Origin: Tsukamurella spumae
Lineage (GTDB): Bacteria; Actinomycetota; Actinomycetes; Mycobacteriales; Mycobacteriaceae
Reading direction: 5' to 3'
Assembly: GCF_012396015.1 (NCBI RefSeq)
Contig: NZ_JAAXOQ010000023.1
Coordinates: forward strand, 1 to 64,000
Length of the DNA stretch: 64,000 bases
A model generated the notes under the pieces. The model saw only the letters and a program-made list of their open reading frames with translations. It had not been told where the DNA came from and searched no databases. Below are positions 1-7,987 of this stretch, piece by piece. The first letter of the stretch is position 1; each line of letters opens with the position of its first letter. The position numbers and the translations under genes were made by a program.

Positions 1-243
1 CCGCGCGGCGCGGCAGTGGCCCGCGTGAGCGCCGCGCGCCTGCGGGCCGGCGTCCCCGCGGTGGTCGGCGCGGTGGTGCTCGGCACGGGTGACGCGCTGC
101 GCGCCGTCGCCGGGCGCCCCGGGGTTCGGTCCGTGCAGGTCATGCCGAGCGACGGTGCCCGCTTCGGGGTCTCCGCCCTGCTCCCGTCCTCCATCGACAC
201 CGCGGCCCCCGGCCCCGACGACCGGCCGGTGCCGCGGGCGTGA
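1..243 (+). CDS. C-terminal end of an unidentified protein (5'-truncated by window)
   Basis: The reading frame is open from base 1 and ends with TGA at 241-243, giving about 80 residues of a protein that starts upstream of the window. The visible part is rich in Ala, Val and Arg with one hydrophobic stretch (about 25 residues in, around AVVGAVVLGTGDAL) followed by a segment that reads like the last strand and tail of a globular domain. I do not recognise the family. An in-frame GTG at 16 exists, but it has no ribosome site and is more likely an internal Val codon. The frame is co-directional with the next gene, which has its own promoter. Confidence 0.5.
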   Translation, partial: PRGAAVARVSAARLRAGVPAVVGAVVLGTGDALRAVAGRPGVRSVQVMPSDGARFGVSALLPSSIDTAAPGPDDRPVPRA

Positions 244-319
244 CACCCGAACCTGCGACCGATCTCACCATGTGAGAGTTCTCTCCGTCGTCGTGCATTG
301 CTTCCGCGCCATCGCGAAC

Positions 320-325
320 TAGCGT
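320..325 (+). promoter_or_regulatory. -10 hexamer of a leaderless promoter
   Basis: TAGCGT lies exactly 7 nt before the ATG at 333, so the predicted transcript starts at or next to the start codon. No Shine-Dalgarno sequence is present. The same arrangement recurs through the window (see findings). Confidence 0.5.
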
Positions 326-332
326 CGTCGGT

Positions 333-1697
333 ATGGGAACAGTGCATCGCAGCAGTGGATTCATCGCCCTTCCGGCCCGCGTGTTGTGGGACGTGCTCGT
401 CGATCCGGAGCGTCTCCCGCGCTGGCAGCCCTTCGTCGTCTCGGCGGCGCTGCGCGACCCCGTCGCGCTCGGCGCCCGTCTCGACTGGATGCCGGACCTG
501 CGCGCCGCGTGGATCCATCGCCGCTTCGCGGCACCCGCGACGGTGGCGGAGTTCGTGCCGGAGCGTTCCCTCGCGATCAGCCAGCCCGAGCCGGCCGGGA
601 CCACCGTGCTCCGCTGGACGCTGACACCGCGGGACGGCGGCACCGTCGTCGAGCAGACCGTCACGGCCGACGGCGTCTCCGGGCCGTTCTTCGGCCGCCT
701 GGTGGCCCGACGGTTCGCCGCCGATGCCGACACGGCCCTGGCGCGGCTGGCGATGCTCGCCGGTCCGCCGCGCGCCGAGGATCCGCTCCACGTAGTCATC
801 GCGGGCGGCACGGGCGCGCTCGGTCGCAGGGTCGCGGCCGACCTGGTGCGCCGCGGTCACGCCGTGACGATCCTCACCCGGTCGATCCGCGCCGACGTCC
901 CGTACCCGCAGGTCACGTGGGATGGGCGCACCGTCGGCGCCTGGGCCGCGGTGCTCGACGCACCGAACACCGCCGTGATCAACCTCGCCGGCAAGCTCGT
1001 CGACTGCCGGCCGACGGCGGCCAACATCGCCGCGCTGACGGCCAGCCGCGTCGACGCCACGCGGGCCCTCGTCGACGCGGCCCGCGGCCGCGGCGTCCGG
1101 CGGTGGGTGCAGGCGAGCACCACCGCGATCTGGAGCGACGCGGGGGAGCGCCGGTGCACCGAGGACACCCCGCTGCCCGAGCCCGGCCTGCCGCAGATGA
1201 CCGGCGTCGCGCGAGCGTGGGAGGAAGCGGCCGCCGATGCCGATACCGCACACCTGACCGTCCTGCGAACCTCGATCGTGCTCGATACCGACTCGCCGGC
1301 GATGGCGAAGATGGTCGGCGTCACCCGCGCCTTCCTCGGCGGCAGTCTCGGCGACGGACGGCAGTGGTTCAGCTGGATCCACCGCGACGACTGGCTCGCC
1401 ATCGTCCGCGCGGGTCTCGGCATCGAGCCGGGCGTCGTCCTGCCCGACGGGGTGGTCGTCGCGGCGGCGCCGCACCCGGTCCGCAACGCCGACCTCATGG
1501 CGGCGCTCCGCCGGCACCTGCACCGTCCGGCCGCGCCGCCGACGCCCGCCCCGATGCTCGCGCTCGGCGCGATCGGGATGCGTAGCGACCCGGCCCTCGG
1601 CTTGACGGGCCGGCACGCCACCTCGACGGTGCTCCCCGGCGCGGGATTCGCCTTCCGGTATCCCGAGCTCGACGGTGCGCTGTCCGACCTGTTCTGA
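333..1697 (+). CDS. SRPBCC domain fused to an SDR39U1 (TIGR01777-type) epimerase-like protein
   Basis: This 454-residue protein has two parts. Residues 1 to about 150 look like an SRPBCC/polyketide-cyclase lipid-binding domain (FIALPARVLWDVLVDPERLP, then the usual beta-strand pattern). From about residue 153 an extended-SDR Rossmann fold begins (VVIAGGTGALGRRVAADLV, the GxxGxxG NAD(P)-binding motif). The SDR part matches the SDR39U1/YfcH family, which includes cell-division-inhibitor SulA-like proteins of unsettled function, and its C-terminus resembles DUF1731. Fusion of the two domains is known in actinobacteria. Substrate is unknown. It is convergent with potC (3 nt between stop codons). 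The ATG at 333 is chosen because of the leaderless promoter. Confidence 0.82.
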   Translation: MGTVHRSSGFIALPARVLWDVLVDPERLPRWQPFVVSAALRDPVALGARLDWMPDLRAAWIHRRFAAPATVAEFVPERSLAISQPEPAGTTVLRWTLTPRDGGTVVEQTVTADGVSGPFFGRLVARRFAADADTALARLAMLAGPPRAEDPLHVVIAGGTGALGRRVAADLVRRGHAVTILTRSIRADVPYPQVTWDGRTVGAWAAVLDAPNTAVINLAGKLVDCRPTAANIAALTASRVDATRALVDAARGRGVRRWVQASTTAIWSDAGERRCTEDTPLPEPGLPQMTGVARAWEEAAADADTAHLTVLRTSIVLDTDSPAMAKMVGVTRAFLGGSLGDGRQWFSWIHRDDWLAIVRAGLGIEPGVVLPDGVVVAAAPHPVRNADLMAALRRHLHRPAAPPTPAPMLALGAIGMRSDPALGLTGRHATSTVLPGAGFAFRYPELDGALSDLF

Positions 1698-1700
1698 CGC

Positions 1701-2501
1701 TCAGCGGCTCACGGAGGTCTCGCCGGACAGCTTCTGCGCCAGGTAGATCGGGATCACGGAGACCAGGATCAACACGACCGCGACGACGTTGACGATCGGC
1801 GCCTGGTTCGGCCGGAACAGGTTCTCCAGGATCCACACGGGCAGGGTCTGATCCGACGCGCCGATGGTGAACGTGGTCACGATGATCTCGTCGAAGCTCA
1901 GCGCGAACGAGAGCAGCGCGCCGGCGAGCAGGGCGGACCGCAGCTGCGGCAGCGTGACGGACCAGAAGGTCCGGAAGACGCCCGCCCCGAGGTCCGCCGA
2001 GGCCTCCTCGAGCCGCCCGTTCATCTGCGCCAGCCGGGCCTGTGCGTTGTTGAGCACGGTGATCATGCAGAAGGTGGCGTGCGCGACGATCACCGTCCAG
2101 ATGCTGAGCGGGATGCCGAGTGCGGTCGTGAACATGTTGTTGAGCGCGATGCCGGTGACGATGCCCGGCAGGGCGATCGGCAGGATCGACAGCAGGTTGA
2201 CGGTGCTCCTGCCGAAGAAGCTGTACCGCTGCAGGGCCAGCGCGAGCATGGTGCCGAGGACGAGCGCGATCACCGTCGCGCTGAGCCCCACCTTCACCGA
2301 CGTGCCCAACGCCGTCAGGACGCTGTCGTTGTGCGCGGCCCGGCGCCACCATTCGAGCGTGAAGCCGCGCGGCGGCCACCCGAAGGCCTTGTCGGCGTTG
2401 AAGGAATTGACCAGGACGAGGAGCAGCGGCACGTAGATGAATGCCAGGACCAGGCCGGTGACGATGCCCAGGAACCACTTGGAGGCGCGGGAGAGGTGCA
2501 T
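1701..2501 (-). CDS. potC: Polyamine-type ABC transporter permease PotC
   Basis: A 266-residue inner-membrane permease of the binding-protein-dependent type: a first helix at about residues 9-29, then five more helices. The cytoplasmic EAA loop is visible as EASADLGAGVFRTFWSVTLP, which docks to the ATPase. It is the last gene of a four-gene minus-strand operon, 12 nt after potB, with AAGGA a few bases before ATG. Family knowledge places it with spermidine/putrescine permeases, but related systems import other small cations or organic acids, so the substrate is inferred. Confidence 0.9.
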   Translation of the reverse strand: MHLSRASKWFLGIVTGLVLAFIYVPLLLVLVNSFNADKAFGWPPRGFTLEWWRRAAHNDSVLTALGTSVKVGLSATVIALVLGTMLALALQRYSFFGRSTVNLLSILPIALPGIVTGIALNNMFTTALGIPLSIWTVIVAHATFCMITVLNNAQARLAQMNGRLEEASADLGAGVFRTFWSVTLPQLRSALLAGALLSFALSFDEIIVTTFTIGASDQTLPVWILENLFRPNQAPIVNVVAVVLILVSVIPIYLAQKLSGETSVSR

Positions 2502-2513
2502 GACGATTCCTTG

Positions 2514-3434
2514 TCAGACGTTCTTGAGGGCGCCGGTGCGTCGCACCAGGAGGAGGTAGGCGAAGATCACCACGATCGGTATGAACGACACCGAGGCGGC
2601 GAGCGGAAGATTGTTCGCCGCACCGACATTGGTGTAGACGATGTTGCCGAGCATCTGCGTGGTGCCGCCCACGATCTGGGCGGTGATGTAGTCGCCCATG
2701 GACAGCGAGAACGTGAAGATGGTGCCCGCGATGATCGACGGGACGAGCAGCGGCAGCAGGACGGACCGGAAGGTGCGCCACGGGCGCGCCCCGAGGTCGC
2801 CGGACGCCTCGAGGAGGGATCCGGGGATCCGCTCGAAGCCGGCGTGGATCGGCAGGATCATGTACGGCAACCACACGTAGGCCAGGGTGATGATCACCGC
2901 CGTGAGGCTGTAGCCGGGGGAGTCCAGACCGAAGGGCTTGGCCAGCCAGGAGAACAGGCCGCCGTCGGAGACGATGGTGCGCCACGCGTAGACCTTCACG
3001 AGGTACGAGGCCCACAGCGGCATGAGCACCGCCGCCACCAGGATCTTCTGCCAGCGCCGCGGCGCGATCTTGGCGATGAAGAAGGCGATCGGCACCGCCA
3101 GCACGATGTCGATCACGGTGACCGCGAGCGCGACGGCGATCGTGCGCAGCGCGACCTTCTGGTAGACCCAGGTGCTCAGCACCGTCTGCAGGTTGTGCAG
3201 CGTCCAGTAGCGGGAGATGGTCCCGGTGAAGGCGTCCACGGTCCACAGCGCGGTCACGAGCAGAGCCACCAGGGCCGCCACGTAGACCAGCACCAGCCAC
3301 AGCGAGGGCAGTGTGAGCAGGCCGGCCAGACGCAGGCCGGGGCGCCGGTAGAGCAGCGCGGACACCGGGTGGGAGCGTAGCGCGGGCGGCCGTGCGGTGG
3401 GATCCTCGGCGCGCTCGGGGGTTTCGACGGTCAT
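2514..3434 (-). CDS. potB: Polyamine-type ABC transporter permease PotB
   Basis: A 306-residue permease, partner of PotC in the membrane channel. A polar N-terminal tail of about 45 residues precedes helix 1 (LLTLPSLWLVLVYVAALVAL). The EAA loop reads EASGDLGARPWRTFRSVLLP. The ATG at 3434 lies 5 nt after the potD stop; the open frame continues further upstream but overlaps potD entirely and is not coding there. Translational coupling within the operon is likely. Confidence 0.9.
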   Translation of the reverse strand: MTVETPERAEDPTARPPALRSHPVSALLYRRPGLRLAGLLTLPSLWLVLVYVAALVALLVTALWTVDAFTGTISRYWTLHNLQTVLSTWVYQKVALRTIAVALAVTVIDIVLAVPIAFFIAKIAPRRWQKILVAAVLMPLWASYLVKVYAWRTIVSDGGLFSWLAKPFGLDSPGYSLTAVIITLAYVWLPYMILPIHAGFERIPGSLLEASGDLGARPWRTFRSVLLPLLVPSIIAGTIFTFSLSMGDYITAQIVGGTTQMLGNIVYTNVGAANNLPLAASVSFIPIVVIFAYLLLVRRTGALKNV

Positions 3435-3439
3435 ATCAA

Positions 3440-4624
3440 TCAGCCCTTGATCTCGATCCAAGCCTCGGTCCACGCCGAGTAGTCGATGCACGTGACGTCC
3501 GTGCGGCCGTCCAGACAGGCCGCGATCGGGGTGCGCCAGTACCAGATGCGGTCGGCGAACTGCTCGTCCTCGGCGCGGTAGGTGGTACAGAAGTCCTTGT
3601 CGCTGGTCTCGGCGCAGGCCTTCGAGTTCGCCGGCGCCTCGCCGAAGTACTCGGCCACCTGGGCGTTGACCTTGGGGCTCACGATGTAGTCGAGCCACTT
3701 GTAGGCACAGGTCTTGTGCTTGGACTTCGAGCTCACCATCCAGGTGTCCGACCATCCGGTGGCGCCCTCGCTCGGGAGGACGGTGTTCACCGGGGTCTTG
3801 TTCTCCTGGGCCAGATTCGCGCCCACCTGCCACGTGGTGCCGATGACCGAGGAGCCGCTGCCGAAGGCCTGCACCTCCTTGGTGACGTCCGACCAGTACT
3901 CGCCGACGTGCTTGCGCTGCTGCTTGAGCAGATCCACGGCCGCGTCGAACTGGGTCCTGTCGAGCGCGTACGGATTCGTGATCTTCAGGTCCGGGCGGTG
4001 CGCCATCAGGTAGAGCGCGGCGTCCGCGATGTAGATCGGCGAGTCGTACGCGGTGACCTTGCCGTTGTACTGCGCGGCGTCCTCGAAGACCGAGCGCCAG
4101 GAGGTCGGCGCCGGCGTGACCGCATCGGTGCGGTACATGAGCAGATTCGCGCCCCAGCCGTGCGGCACACCGTAGTTCAGGCCCTCGTAGGAGTTCCACG
4201 GCTTGTTCTTCAGGTAGCCGAAGACGTCCGCGTAGTTGGGTACGAGCGCGGTGTTGATCGGGTCCACGTTGCCCCCGCCGATGAGCCGCAGCGCCGCGTC
4301 GCCCGAGGCGGAGACCACGTCGTACTGGCCCGAACGCATCAGGGTCACGGCCTCGTCCGAGGTGCCGAAGGGCTTGAACTCGACCTTGCAGCCCGTCTGC
4401 TGTTCGAAGGGCGTCACCCAGTTGACCGCGGGGTCGTTGCCGCCGTCCTCGACGTAGCCGGGCCAGCCCAGGATCGAGACCTTCCCTTCGGGTTGACCGA
4501 GGGCCGCGAGCGGAGTGGTGGACCGGGTCGGAGGGGTGGTGCCGCAGGCGGAGGTGACCACGGCGAGCGCGCAGGCCGCGGCGGCGGCCCCGATGCGGAT
4601 CGACCCGCGGAGCGTGCCGGTCAC
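3440..4624 (-). CDS. potD: Extracellular polyamine-type substrate-binding lipoprotein PotD
   Basis: A 394-residue solute-binding protein. The N-terminus is a lipoprotein signal (Arg at 6 and 10, hydrophobic core, lipobox VTSAC with Cys at about 27), so it should be anchored to the outer face of the membrane. The mature part begins with the VSILGWPGYVED strand typical of PotD/PotF-like proteins and keeps family blocks such as SGQYDVVSASGD and YGVPHGWGANLLMYRTD. The GTG start overlaps the potA stop (GTGA). Several Cys residues late in the protein (CAETSDKDFC region) may form disulphides. Ligand specificity cannot be read from sequence. Confidence 0.9.
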   Translation of the reverse strand: MTGTLRGSIRIGAAAAACALAVVTSACGTTPPTRSTTPLAALGQPEGKVSILGWPGYVEDGGNDPAVNWVTPFEQQTGCKVEFKPFGTSDEAVTLMRSGQYDVVSASGDAALRLIGGGNVDPINTALVPNYADVFGYLKNKPWNSYEGLNYGVPHGWGANLLMYRTDAVTPAPTSWRSVFEDAAQYNGKVTAYDSPIYIADAALYLMAHRPDLKITNPYALDRTQFDAAVDLLKQQRKHVGEYWSDVTKEVQAFGSGSSVIGTTWQVGANLAQENKTPVNTVLPSEGATGWSDTWMVSSKSKHKTCAYKWLDYIVSPKVNAQVAEYFGEAPANSKACAETSDKDFCTTYRAEDEQFADRIWYWRTPIAACLDGRTDVTCIDYSAWTEAWIEIKG

Positions 4625-5664
4625 GCCGCGGTCTCCGGCAGCCAGACCACGTCATCGTCGGACCAGGAGACGAAGACCCGGTCGCCGGTCGTGAAGGACT
4701 CGGCGGCCTCCCGGGCGAGGGCGACGACCTCCGTGCCGTCCTGGAGTGCGACGTGGACGTGCGTGGCCGGACCGAGGTAGACGACGGAGGTGATCGCACC
4801 CTCGAGCGCGCGGCCCGAGCCGGCCGGACCCGCGCCGACCGAGAGGTTCTCCGGGCGCAGGCTGAACGCCTCGGAGCGCTGGTACATCGATTCCGCGGCC
4901 GCGGGCGCGAACAGGTTCGAGGTGCCGACGAAGTCGGCGACGAAGCGGCCCCTCGGGTTCCGGTACAGCTCGCGCGGGGTGTCCAACTGCACGAGGTGTC
5001 CGTCGTTGAAGACGCCGACCCGGTCGCTCATGGTCAGCGCCTCCTCCTGGTCGTGCGTGACGAACACGAAGGTGATGCCGAGGGAGCGCTGCAGTTCCTT
5101 CAGTTCCACCTGCATCTGCCGGCGCAGCTTGAGGTCGAGCGCGCCCAGTGGCTCGTCGAGGAGGAGGACCTGCGGGTCGACCACGAGGGCCCGCGCGATG
5201 GCGACGCGCTGCTTCTGCCCGCCCGACAGCTGGTCCGGGCGACGGTCCGCGAACGCTCCGAGCTGCACCCGGTCCAGCACTGCCCGCGCTCGCTCGCGGC
5301 GCTCGGAGCGCCCCACGCCGCGCACGCGCAGTCCGTACGCCACGTTGTCCAGGACCGACATGTGCGGGAACAGTGCGTAGTCCTGGAAGACCGTGTTGAC
5401 CGCGCGCTCGAAGGGGGCCGTCGTCGTGACGTCGACGCCGCCCAGCTCGATGGTGCCCGAGGTGACGGCCTCGAACCCGCCGATCAGGCGCAGCACCGTC
5501 GTCTTGCCCGAGCCCGACGGGCCCAGCATCGAGAAGAACTCGCCGGCACGGATATCGAGGTCGAGGCGGTCGACCGCGAGGGTGTCGTCGTACTTCTTGA
5601 CCACATCGCGCAGCCGGATCGCGGGGGCGTCGGGCGCGGCGCCGTCGGGGGTGGGGGTCGTCAT
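4621..5664 (-). CDS. potA: ABC transporter ATPase PotA
   Basis: A 347-residue ATP-binding subunit. Walker A is GPSGSGKTT (about residue 45), signature LSGGQKQR, Walker B VLLLDEPLGALD, and switch His in FVTHDQEEAL. After residue 250 there is a TOBE-type C-terminal regulatory domain, as in PotA/MalK-like importers. It is the first gene of the operon potA-potD-potB-potC. The ATG at 5664 is preceded by GAAGGAA; the long upstream extension of the frame runs across the regulatory gap and the gntR gene on the other strand and is rejected. Confidence 0.93.
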   Translation of the reverse strand: MTTPTPDGAAPDAPAIRLRDVVKKYDDTLAVDRLDLDIRAGEFFSMLGPSGSGKTTVLRLIGGFEAVTSGTIELGGVDVTTTAPFERAVNTVFQDYALFPHMSVLDNVAYGLRVRGVGRSERRERARAVLDRVQLGAFADRRPDQLSGGQKQRVAIARALVVDPQVLLLDEPLGALDLKLRRQMQVELKELQRSLGITFVFVTHDQEEALTMSDRVGVFNDGHLVQLDTPRELYRNPRGRFVADFVGTSNLFAPAAAESMYQRSEAFSLRPENLSVGAGPAGSGRALEGAITSVVYLGPATHVHVALQDGTEVVALAREAAESFTTGDRVFVSWSDDDVVWLPETAA

Positions 5665-5707
5665 GGGCGTTCCTTCGCGGGAGTCGATGTGATGGGCGTC
5701 ATATCGC

Positions 5708-5744
5708 AAAACATATAAGACCATAGGTATGAAGTAAATGTTTT
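5708..5744. promoter_or_regulatory. AT-rich divergent control region with inverted repeat
   Basis: The 147-bp gap between potA and the GntR gene contains an unusually AT-rich 45-bp patch. It is bounded by a perfect inverted repeat AAAACAT (5708-5714) and ATGTTTT (5738-5744), with CCATAGG near the centre. In this GC-rich genome such a patch is a plausible place for both promoters and a GntR/FCD operator. The assignment is an inference from position and symmetry. Confidence 0.45.
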
Positions 5745-5811
5745 CCAGGAATCTGTCCGGTAATGTCCGAGTCCGGGTGTCCGACCGGGCGCGATGCGAC
5801 GAGGAGGTGCG

Positions 5812-6585
5812 ATGACGGTGCAGGTACGACCGCCGCGCAGCCTCGTCGGCGTGTTCTCGCCGGTGCGCACGACCGGCCTCGCCGACGAGGTCGCGGCCCG
5901 CATCTCGGGCGCCGTCGACTCGGGGCTGCTCGTTGCGGGCCAACGCCTGCCGACCGAGTCCGAACTGGCGGCCGTGCTCGGCGTCTCCGCGGTCACCGTG
6001 CGGGAGGCGCTCGCCCGGCTCCGCGCTGAAGGCGTGATCACCACGACGCGAGGTCGAACCGGCGGGAGTTTCGTCGCGGCCGACCCCGTGGGCGCGCTCG
6101 CGCGTGCCCAGGAGCGGCTCGCGGGTATGAGCAAGGTGGGACTGTCGGACCTCGGTCAGCACTACGAGGCGGTGACGGCGCACTGCGCCCGCCTCGCGGC
6201 CCGGCGCGCGGGTCCCGCCGACCTCGCCGAGCTGCGCGCGGTCATCGGACCCACGCCGGACGAGGGCGGGGGCGCGGCCGCGCTCGCCGTCGCCGCCCGG
6301 CGTGCGGAGTCCGAATTCGCGATCGAGGTCGCGACGATCGGGCGGTCCGCCCGGCTCGCGCACGAGGTGGTCCTGTTGCAGTCGGAGCTCGGTCCGCTCG
6401 CGTTGTTGCCCAACGACGACGAGGAGTACCGCCGCGCGGCGGAGGTCGCCCGCGGCGCCGTGTCGACGGCGCTCGCCGCGCGAGACCCCGACCGTGCCGG
6501 GGCCGCGATGCGGGCCCTCGTCGGACACGAGTTCGCATGGTTGATCGCCCATCGGGCCGAGGCGGAGGAGGCGAGTGGCACGTGA
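5812..6585 (+). CDS. GntR-family (FCD) transcriptional regulator
   Basis: A 257-residue regulator. Residues about 25-90 form the winged helix-turn-helix (LPTESELAAVLGVSAVTVRE is the diagnostic GntR core), and the rest is an all-helical FCD ligand-binding domain. The chosen ATG at 5812 has GAGGAGG 4 nt upstream; an earlier ATG at 5794 has no ribosome site. Divergent from potA and followed by a Cache protein in a GTGA overlap, it is the probable regulator of the transporter, with ligand unknown. Confidence 0.88.
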   Translation: MTVQVRPPRSLVGVFSPVRTTGLADEVAARISGAVDSGLLVAGQRLPTESELAAVLGVSAVTVREALARLRAEGVITTTRGRTGGSFVAADPVGALARAQERLAGMSKVGLSDLGQHYEAVTAHCARLAARRAGPADLAELRAVIGPTPDEGGGAAALAVAARRAESEFAIEVATIGRSARLAHEVVLLQSELGPLALLPNDDEEYRRAAEVARGAVSTALAARDPDRAGAAMRALVGHEFAWLIAHRAEAEEASGT

Positions 6586-7289
6586 CGGATCACGATCAGG
6601 GTGAGGTCGAGGCCCTCGCCGACTACTTCACGCACTTGGACAGGAGCCTGTCGGAGTTCCGCGCCGCGGTCTCGCGCGGCATCGGCGGGGCCGCCCGGGC
6701 GGGCGTGCCCGGCGCCGCGATCGACAAGCTCGTCCGGCCCGGTGCCGAGGCGCTGCTGCGGGCGGATGAGCTGGGCGTGGTGGGCGCCGGATTCGTCTCG
6801 GGCGACCGGCTCTTCGGTGACGGCCGTGGCTACATCGCCTGGTGGCAGGTCGTTCGCGAGAGCCGGGTCGACGCCATCGGCGACGCGGGCTTCGGCCCCG
6901 CCGACCGGTACGCGCGGTACGACTGGTTCCAGGCCGCGGTCGCGAACCCGGACGACCTCGCGGTCACCGGGCCGTACATCGATCTGCTCTGTACGGACGA
7001 CTTCATCCTCACGCTGACGCGGGCCGTCGTGGCGGCGGAGCCGGACGGCGGTGCTGGACCGGTGGGCGTCGTCGGGCTCGATGTCACGATCGAGGGCGTC
7101 GAACGCCGTGCGCGTACCGCGCTGCGGCGCCTGGGGGAGCGGTCCGCGCTGCTCCGTGCGGATGGGAGGGTCGTCGCCGCCCGCTCACCGCTGTTGCTCG
7201 CCGGCGATTTCGCCGAGGTCGACGCCGGATCGGAACGGATCGCGGTGGGGCCGCAGCTGGTGCTCGTCTCCAGTGCGCGCCCGGCGTGA
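6582..7289 (+). CDS. Soluble Cache (PDC-like) domain protein
   Basis: A 235-residue protein starting at a GTG that overlaps the gntR stop (GTGA), with GGAGGAGG about 10 nt before it. It has no signal peptide or membrane helix. The middle (GYIAWWQVVRESRVDAIGD, then YDWFQAAVANPD and a closing VVGLDVTIEGVE strand) resembles the small-molecule-binding Cache/PDC fold usually found outside the cell in chemoreceptors and kinases. Here it is free and presumably cytoplasmic, so it may assist the regulator or bind the transported ligand. Function is unknown. Confidence 0.7.
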   Translation: MTDHDQGEVEALADYFTHLDRSLSEFRAAVSRGIGGAARAGVPGAAIDKLVRPGAEALLRADELGVVGAGFVSGDRLFGDGRGYIAWWQVVRESRVDAIGDAGFGPADRYARYDWFQAAVANPDDLAVTGPYIDLLCTDDFILTLTRAVVAAEPDGGAGPVGVVGLDVTIEGVERRARTALRRLGERSALLRADGRVVAARSPLLLAGDFAEVDAGSERIAVGPQLVLVSSARPA

Positions 7290-7321
7290 ACGGGGTGGTT
7301 CGCGCTCCGCGAAAAGCATTG

Positions 7322-7347
7322 TGAGTGGGCGCTCATTTCTGTAGCCT
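7322..7347 (+). promoter_or_regulatory. TetR operator-like palindrome and leaderless -10
   Basis: TGAGTGGGCGCTCA (7322-7335) fits an interrupted palindrome TGAGnGnnCnCTCA, the general form of many TetR operators. TAGCCT at 7342-7347 lies 7 nt before the GTG at 7355 and is the likely -10. An operator directly upstream of the -10 fits autorepression of the tetR-exporter operon. Confidence 0.5.
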
Positions 7348-7354
7348 CAAAGTC

Positions 7355-7987
7355 GTGCACGCGGCTAACGGTTCTCGGACGCGCGCGCCGCACCTGCCAC
7401 AGGACGAGCGGCGCGCGGCGCTGATCGATGCGACCCGGGACGCGCTGCTCGAGTACGGCGCCGTTCCCACCACCAAGCAGATCGCGCAGCACGCCGGCGT
7501 CGCGGAGGGAACGATCTTCCGCGTCTTCGAGTCCAAGGAGGCGCTCCTCGACGCGGTCGTGCGCGAGTCCTTCGTGACGGGGGAGCTGTTCGACCGGATC
7601 GACGCGATCGAACCGGGCCTCCCGCTGCGCGAACGGCTGTACGCGTTCGTCGAGATCGTCCAGAACCGGTTCCAGCACATCTTCGGACTGATGGCCGCGC
7701 TCGGCATGGTCTCGCCGCCCCACGTCCAGGACGAGGACTCGCGGCTGCGGGTCCAGGAGGAGGGGCCCGCCCTGGTCGAGCGTCTCGCCGGGGTGATCGC
7801 CGGCGACGCCGACCAGCTCAGCGTTCCGCCGCAGGAGGCGATCCACCTGCTGCGGCTGCTCACCTTCTCCGGCAGCCACCCGCACATCAGCCACGGGCAC
7901 GTGCTCTCGCCCCGCACCATCGTCGACGTTCTGCTCGACGGAATCTCAGCCCCCGCAGCCCCCGCCGCCGGAAGGACCATTCCGTGA
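7355..7987 (+). CDS. TetR-family regulator of the downstream ABC exporter
   Basis: A 210-residue TetR repressor. The N-terminal HTH is clear (TTKQIAQHAGVAEGTIFRVF, residues about 40-60), followed by a divergent helical ligand domain. The GTG start is supported by a leaderless promoter 7 nt upstream. Its stop overlaps the GTG of the first exporter gene (GTGA), so the three genes form one operon, probably autoregulated through the adjacent palindrome and induced by an exported compound. Confidence 0.88.
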   Translation: MHAANGSRTRAPHLPQDERRAALIDATRDALLEYGAVPTTKQIAQHAGVAEGTIFRVFESKEALLDAVVRESFVTGELFDRIDAIEPGLPLRERLYAFVEIVQNRFQHIFGLMAALGMVSPPHVQDEDSRLRVQEEGPALVERLAGVIAGDADQLSVPPQEAIHLLRLLTFSGSHPHISHGHVLSPRTIVDVLLDGISAPAAPAAGRTIP

